Below, in pieces: positions 58,344 to 64,000 of a stretch of 64,000 nucleotides of DNA (its first letter is position 1; each line of letters begins with the position of its first letter). This DNA comes from Rhinopomastus cyanomelas. Taxonomy: Eukaryota; Chordata; Aves; Bucerotiformes; Rhinopomastidae. Made by a program: the position numbers and the translations under genes. The stretch lies in contig VXBP01002303.1 of NCBI GenBank assembly GCA_013400115.1, positions 273,503-337,502 on the forward strand. Direction: 5' to 3'. The notes under the pieces were generated by a model. That model worked only from the letters and a program-made list of their open reading frames with translations. It searched no databases and was not told the origin of the DNA.

Positions 58344-61079
58344 AAGCAGCTAAAAAATATGTCCACCCACTTACAGTTTGCAGATTGCCGGGGAAAAGAA
58401 ACAGTTGGGTGGAATATTAATCACTTTAGGCGCGGAAATGCTTATTTTTAACTCTTTCTATAAAAGATTTGTGTTAGACACACGTCGATTGGTGTCATTA
58501 GTTGTCCTCTTTCCTATTTATTGTCTGTAGTAAAGGCTAAATTTGCTCGTAGTTTTCTCCTTAGTAATAGGACGTGAAGATCAAAGCCAACTCCTGAAGG
58601 GTCACGTAAAAACCTTCTGAAGGTTTTTAAGGGCAGATAAATCTATATATTTGGAGAGTTTGTGTGGGCGTGAAAGATACCCTAGGAATCAATGAGCCAG
58701 GTCTGTGGTTTCTAAAATCAGCCGGCATAAAGGTGCTCAGCAGTTCCCTGTCTGTCCCCTCTCTGTGTCCCCTGTCCCTGCTCCCGCCAGAAGGTTCCCC
58801 GCCAGCCTCTGAGAAGTTGGTGACAACAAACATTCCCCAAATGTTGGCAGCATTTTGCTTTCTGTGTTGGTGTCTGGCAGGCTGGGCAGTCTGCTGGGGG
58901 TGTTTAAGTTCATGAAAAATTCACATCTAAGGGTCAGAGAAGTCCAAGACAAACTTTGGTGATGCTTCATTAGACTTCCAGCTGCCTGCTTGTGTAAAAC
59001 ATTCCCTGTACTCAGGGGGGTTTTTGTGCCTTCTCCTTACCAGACAGTAGCTGTTCTGTTGGTACCTGGGAAGGATCCCTGTCTTTGATGGAGTCATTCC
59101 TGGAGCCGTATTCTCAGTGTCAGAAGCACAGTGAAGCACAAAAGCCACGTCCGTGTCACAGACAGCAGTCTACAGGGTCTCTCTCTATGTTGATTTTGAA
59201 CATAAGTGCTGTGAGTGTTCTTTAAGTTAGTAGTACCAGGGCTTTCTGCGTCATTTGAAGCACCAAGATGCTATCAGTGACATCCTCTGCTGCTCTGAAA
59301 CCTTAAAAAGAACAGGAATTATGGAAAACTTGGGATTTTCTGAATATTACACCATTTCTGCCAGTCACTGCCATAAATATTGGACCTTTGTGCTTTATTG
59401 CCTTGAACAGCTTTTAAAGGTTTCCCCTTGTTTCAGCCTTCTTTCAAATGAAATGATGGGGAAGGGAATTTAAAGCCCTTGCTCTTCTCTTGTTTGTTTA
59501 TTCTGATGTTGTCAGCTGGTTTCCAGAGAAAGCTTCAACTCATTAGAATTACAAAGGGTGTTATTTTAAAATACTCAGATTCACACTTAATCATAAACCA
59601 GTGCTGGAGAAAATTATATAAACCTGCAGCTCCAGCTTTTATTTGATGTTACAAATCTGCTCTCAGGTTTGCTCTGAAACCTTACATTCTGCTGTTCTCT
59701 CAATTGAAGGCTGTTTTTTTGAGGCAGGACAGCTTGATTCCTGCGTGGATTCATCCTGATGTGGATTTATTTGCCCATGCAGTATGACAAACACTCCTAT
59801 TGTGGGGTTTGTGTGTTTTTGAAGGCTACTGAATGCGTAGACACTCCTGGCACTTTATAAATGGCACTTACTGGCACTTCAGCCGTGTAGGATGAGATCT
59901 TGTGGGGCTCCTTTCCCAACTGAAATAGGGTTATTTTGATTTTCATTTTTCTTTCTGAAGATTGCAACCTGCTCAATAAACCCTCCAGAACAGTTCATGG
60001 TTGTCTTCTGTTAGTTCTGCTAAAGGGACTTTTCAGGTGTAAGTGTGGGCACTTTGGATCAAACCCTGAAACCTCCCCTGCCGTGAGTTCCACCGAAAGA
60101 AATCTATGAGTGGAGCTGCCTGAACGGGGACCAGGCGAGTGGGGGTTTTTAGGGTCAGATCCTTTATTATCTTATCATACAGGGAGGATGTGAGGAAATG
60201 CCATCGCTTCTGGTGATAGCTGGAGTTTGCTTTTTAAGTTGTGCTTGGAACAACCTGACGCACTACAGTGAGAAAACGAGACCTGGAAAACACCTTTTTG
60301 CACAAATCCCCATATGAGTGCAGCACTGGGCCAGCAATGTGAGCCCTCTGCTTTCTCCTAGGTTTTTATTGCCTTTGTTTTGTGTTATGGCTACTTCATT
60401 AAGTAGTGTATTGCAGCCTTCGGATACAGCCGTGTTCTCTTTGGGGCAGAGCACGTGATGGGGCGCATGGATTACCCTCGGGTGATATGTTCTATATACA
60501 ATAGTAATGGAGGCAGTAGAAGCGCCTAGATTAGAAAGAGAGGAGCACCTGGGGATTACTGCGATGTAATAGAGTTCTGCCAGGAGAAAAATCTATGTCC
60601 TCAATTTTTAACCTGGAAGATGGGGATAAGGTGACTGTTAATGCTGCAGACTTCATGTTAGGCCTGAATTTGTGATGGAGTAACCTTCTCCCAGGCTGCG
60701 TGTCCACGGGAGAAGGAAGCTAGAGGATCACCTGTCAGAAATCAGCCCGTTCCATGGTTTTGTGTTTGAATACAAATAGGAATTTTTGAGACTCAAACTT
60801 GGCAACAGTGAGGGGTTAGACCTTTCCTAGACCAGAGTGAGAAGGGTTGCCGCAGGTGTTGCTGAACTCTTTCTGAAAGCCAGTTAGCAGGTTGACATTG
60901 CCCAGCTGGTTTGGGGTTTGAGGATGTTTTGAAGAGAATGCATTTGATTAACTGGGCAGGCGAGGTGGAGTTTCTGTCTCCTCAGAAGAAACAATGCCAT
61001 ATGCTGCTAAATCTTTTTATGGAGTGGTAATCACATATGAAATCGTCTGAGCTCACCCTGGATTTCTTTCTCTATGCAG

Positions 61080-61389
61080 TGCCCTTTAGAGAGGCTCCCA
61101 CCTATTCAAACAGAAGGCGGAGACCTCCAAGCACCTTAGCAGCGCCTCGGATCTTGCTCCGTTCCAACAGTGACAACAACCTGAACATCAACAACATCCC
61201 TGAGTGGTCAGCGTCCTCCTCTGCTTCTTCACACCGCAGCCTTTCACCTCATCTTCTTCAACAGATGCAGAATAATCCTAATGGAACTGTAAAAACTGTG
61301 GGGAGTTACACTCCATCTTCCCGGAGTCGGTCACCATCCCTGAACAGGCTGGGAGACGATGCCAAGCGGCAGCAGCACAGGCACATCAG
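61080..61389 (+). CDS. SHANK2: SHANK2 exon: Arg/Ser-rich linker between ankyrin and SH3 regions
   Basis: Coding exon of 310 bp for the linker that follows the ankyrin repeats and precedes the SH3 domain. It begins VPFREAPTYSNRRRRPPSTL, contains LLRSNSDNN and SHRSLSPHLLQQM, and ends with a basic, His-rich tail (DDAKRQQHRHI plus two bases of a further codon). These blocks are recognisable as SHANK2 rather than SHANK1 or SHANK3. Its acceptor is TCTATGCAG and its donor is CAG|GTGACT, whose +5 position is C and so is weaker than consensus. It enters in phase 1, shared by both upstream exons, and leaves in phase 2. Reading through the donor meets TGA at once. The in-frame ATG at 61037 lies in the intron before the acceptor and should not be taken as the protein start. 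SH3, PDZ, proline-rich and SAM exons lie beyond the window. Confidence 0.95.
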
Positions 61390-61405
61390 GTGACTCTTCG
61401 CACAA

Positions 61406-61678
61406 CGTTTCCCAAGGGGATCTAGCGATAGGACGAGGGGATATGGTTTTACACTGAAGGAGAGGAAGTTTAGACTAGATATGAGGAAGAAATTCTTCAG
61501 GACAAGGATGGAGAGACTCTGGAGTCAATTGCCTGGAAAGGTTGTGGCTGCGCCCTCTCTGGAGATGGTCAAGGCCAAGTTGGATGAGACCTTGAGCAAC
61601 CAAGTCTAGCTGAGTGGTTGGAGAGGACGATCTCTGAGGTCACTCCCAAACTACACCATGCCATGGTTCTGTGATCCC
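61406..61678 (+). mobile_element. CR1 3'-end fragment next to a SHANK2 splice donor
   Basis: Starts at TTCCCAAGGGGATCTAGCGATAGGACGAGGGG and ends CATGCCATGGTTCTGTGATCCCTA. It is the same subfamily as the host copy at 45758 (shared GAGACTCTGGAG and AACCAAGTCTAGCTGAG). Its recognisable start is only about 17 bases beyond the linker-exon donor. Confidence 0.9.
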
Positions 61679-62522
61679 TAATGTCCTGCTGGACTGCCAT
61701 GTTCCTTTATGCTATTTCCAAGCCCATTTTGCACTCTGTAGGTTATAAAATCTCAGCATAGTGGCAGATATCCACGTGTGAAGATTCTAATTGGAAGCCC
61801 AAGTCAAAGCCAGTTGTTTCCTCAGAGAGCTCCAGCAGCCAGGCAGCTCAGCAGTGATTTAGCACTGAGTTTGCACCTCCCAATCGAGCTGCTACTTCTC
61901 AGGATCTTTTAATAGTTCTGAGATGCTTGGTCCTTGTTCATGCCTGAAAGCCATGTAGGTGCTGCTCATGTGTAATGAAGCAGGGATTGTATAAATTCTC
62001 CTTTCTGTAGATGTGTGTGGAACTAAAGAGTAAAATAGGGGAAATAATTGAAGGGAATAAGTGGAGCTGCATAGGATGTTGCCCAAGAACTAAGGGGTCT
62101 TCTTGATAGATGTCCTGAGCTCCTTTCATGATCATCCTTGCTGCAGGGTCTTGCTTTCGCTATGACTTTGCTGCTCTTTCTTTCCTCCTGAATCACAAAT
62201 GTGATTTAGCAGGTGCTCTCCGCAAATATCTTGCAGCTGTGTCCCACTGGAGAGTAAATCCTGACTACTTAAGAGTCATGTAGGTATTGTAAGAAATACA
62301 GTAAAGCAGAGGATTGTGCCTAAGTTTTGATCACCAATGGGGGCTCCAGCTTTGTGAAGCCACTGCTCTGTGGGTAGGCAATTGCAGCTTCTCTTTGAGG
62401 AAGACTCAGGCTCTGCATCTGTCAAGCAATGGAGCTGCTCCCAGGGTGAGGAGTTAAAGCACAGGGCTGCAAGAATGAAAGGTGGCAGAGCTGGGCACTG
62501 ATGTAGGGGATTAGAGCTTGAA

Positions 62523-62631
62523 TAGAATCATAGACTCATGAGGTTCAAAAAGACCTTTAAGACCATCAAGTCAAATCATTAGCCCAGCTGTCCCCAGCCC
62601 ACTACTCAGCCATGTCCCTGACTAAGCACAT
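62523..62631 (-). mobile_element. Old CR1 3' end, reverse
   Basis: TAGAATCATAGACTCATGAGGTTCAAAAAGACCTTTAAGACCATCAAGTC and CCACTACTCAGCCATGTCCCTGACTAAGCAC resemble the complement of an old CR1 end. Confidence 0.75.
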
Positions 62632-63238
62632 TTAATTCCATGGTCATCTAAAACATCAGGCTTTGTCTCTCTTGTTTTCCAGCCACTGTTCAGGGTAGAG
62701 AAGGACACGAGTAGTTAAGAAATGCAGCTGTTGGTTTCTCTTTGTCATTTGTGGGTGTAATGGGTCTTGAGTTTTCCAGTCAGTAAAACAAAATGTCACA
62801 CAGTTGAAGCTGTCACCTGTTCCCCTGCACATTCTTCTCTCGGTGGCTGCAGGCACCCAAGCTGACAGGCAGTGTCTGTGGAGGTAGCAGCCCTGCTGGA
62901 GAGTGGAAGTACGGTGCATGGCAAAAAAACCCCAAGTATCTGAAATATAAGAATCGCTGGAAGGACCAGGACATGAATTTCTCATGCCAGTGATTTCATG
63001 CAGTGGAGCAAACTCACCTTGCTGCATGTGGCAAAGCTTCATTTGGTTGTAGTTTGGGTGCCACTTTGTCACAGAGACTGGCACCAGTGTAAAACCAGGT
63101 TGCCTCTAGAGAGATTTCATTAGTGAGAAGGTGGCCACAAGGTACTTTTCAGAGTTTGAGTGTCCTTGATTCCACTGCATCCTGCTGATGTCACCAGAGT
63201 GGGAGGTTTTGCCTTGGAGTCACTGCTTCAATCAATTA

Positions 63239-63308
63239 CAGAACCATAGAATGACTCAGGTTGGAAGGGACCTTAGAGATCATCTGCTCCAACCTCCCTG
63301 CCATGGAT
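63239..63308 (-). mobile_element. Short CR1 3' end, reverse
   Basis: CAGAACCATAGAATGACTCAGGTTGGAAGGGACCTTAGAGATCATCTGCTCCAACCTCCCTGCCATGG is the complement of a CR1 3' end of about 70 bases. Confidence 0.82.
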
Positions 63309-64000
63309 TCTTGTAGCTGAAAGGGATAAAAAGTGCTTCTTCATCCATATTCCTGGTTTATTCCACTTCTAAATTCTTCAAGTGTAAACAAACTTTTAGC
63401 AGGGAGAAAGCAATTAGAAATATTATTGGAATGAGCAAACTTTTAATTGCTTTGACTTCATTCAGCCACATTCCTCTTTGGTTGTGAAAAGCACAAATTA
63501 CAGTAGAAACCAGCTGAAAGCCTGAGATGCTGCCTAAAGACATTTTTGATCTTTCTCTTGGTGCATCGGTGTTAAACTGCTGCCCAGCTGCAGAGTGTCA
63601 TAGGTACCATCAAATCTCGTTCCGTAGGTGTCCACGGTGAGTGCAAGTAGTGAGTTCTGAACTTTAAAGAAAACCAGAAGGATGGTCTCTGTTTAATCTT
63701 TCCTGTAAGCAGCATCTTTTCTTGCCACAGACCCGTTTTGCTGTCATGGTGGCACCTTGCATGACACTTCCCTCACAGATTTTGTTTAACTCTATGATCA
63801 CCTACTCACTGTGAGAGAAATGTGGGAATTGTTGCTGTCTCTGCTTATTTACAAATCCTGTGTTCACCGTGGAGCTGCTGCTCCACTTAGATGAAAAAGC
63901 CCTATTGACACAGATCGTTGCAACCAGCAGGGGTAGATTAATGGAGAAGGTCAGAGCATGGCAAAGGGTTAATGAGGTTTTGGGGTTTGCATTGTGGAAA

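Larger units (their letters stand above)
12411..61079 (+). other. SHANK2: SHANK2 intron, 48.7 kb in the long isoform
   Basis: Bounded by GTAAGC at 12411 and TATGCAG at 61073-61079. It holds most of the CR1 copies, the assembly gap and the SHANK2A start region. Stretches with no gene and no element I can name include 12411-13530, 13760-14418, 14554-16649, 16817-19828, 20108-21720, 22131-25185 (with one possible old CR1 piece), 25514-27236, 28518-30751, 31513-32758, 33247-36964, 37679-38452, 41656-43118, 46191-47595, 47716-49259, 49682-54580 and 57698-61079. These are ordinary AT-rich intronic DNA with only short chance reading frames. Confidence 0.85.
61390..64000 (+). other. SHANK2: SHANK2 intron (5' part) after the linker exon
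   Basis: Begins with the donor GTGACT and runs out of the window. It contains the CR1 copies at 61406, 62523 and 63239 and otherwise no feature I recognise. The 142-residue minus-strand frame at 62656-63084 has no recognisable domain and is taken as chance. The next SHANK2 exon, leading into the SH3 domain, is not in view. Confidence 0.8.

Noticed and set aside
61037..61079. Upstream in-frame ATG that would extend the linker exon
   Set aside because: These bases are the polypyrimidine tract and acceptor of the intron. The V codon is completed by splicing in phase 1 from either upstream exon.
1..64000. CRISPR arrays, rRNA or tRNA genes, endogenous retroviral genes
   Set aside because: No regularly spaced repeats of CRISPR type, no tRNA- or rRNA-like sequence and no retroviral gene or LTR pair were recognised on reading both strands.

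Overview
This is a vertebrate window, and almost certainly from a bird. It lies inside one large gene, SHANK2 (also called ProSAP1, a postsynaptic density scaffold), read on the + strand. Two points support a bird. Interspersed CR1 LINE fragments, many ending in the typical ATTCTGTGATTCTGTGA-type tail, recur throughout. Introns are very long relative to exons. By hand I count about 30 CR1 pieces covering roughly 9-10 kb. That is dense for a bird and would fit a CR1-rich lineage such as woodpeckers and relatives, but the order-level guess is inference only.

Only three coding segments can be supported, and they fit together exactly. (1) A 67-bp exon at 12344-12410 encodes the end of the ankyrin region (VAIIAGNFELAEYIKNHREADI) and ends in phase 1. 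(2) A short start exon has its ATG at 57661 and coding sequence to 57697. It encodes MKSLLNAFTKKE, also ends in phase 1, and is the alternative N-terminus of the ankyrin-less ProSAP1A/SHANK2A form. (3) A 310-bp exon at 61080-61389 encodes the Arg- and Ser-rich linker (VPFREAPTYSNRRRR...) between the ankyrin and SH3 domains. Either exon 1 or exon 2 can splice to exon 3 and restore the same GTG valine codon. The window therefore captures the switch between the long ankyrin-containing isoform and the short isoform with its own promoter.

Layout: 1-12343 is intron with several CR1 copies and small tandem duplications. The ankyrin exon follows. 12411-61079 is a 48.7-kb intron carrying most of the CR1 copies, several tandem repeats, a 255-base assembly gap at 27552-27806 and, near its 3' end, the alternative first-exon region. 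That region runs in this order: a purine-rich minisatellite with repeated AATAAA hexamers (56649-57032), a small CpG-rich patch (57180-57345), a possible 3' splice site at 57613-57614, a leader with minimal uORFs, and the start exon. 61390-64000 is the next intron, which starts with a CR1 fragment about 17 bp past the splice donor.

No complete gene, RNA gene, CRISPR array or endogenous retrovirus was recognised. Most open reading frames are chance frames, CR1 reverse-transcriptase remnants or frames through the minisatellite. The main finding is the internal promoter/start-exon module of SHANK2A and the unusual repeat array of polyadenylation-signal-like hexamers just upstream of it.
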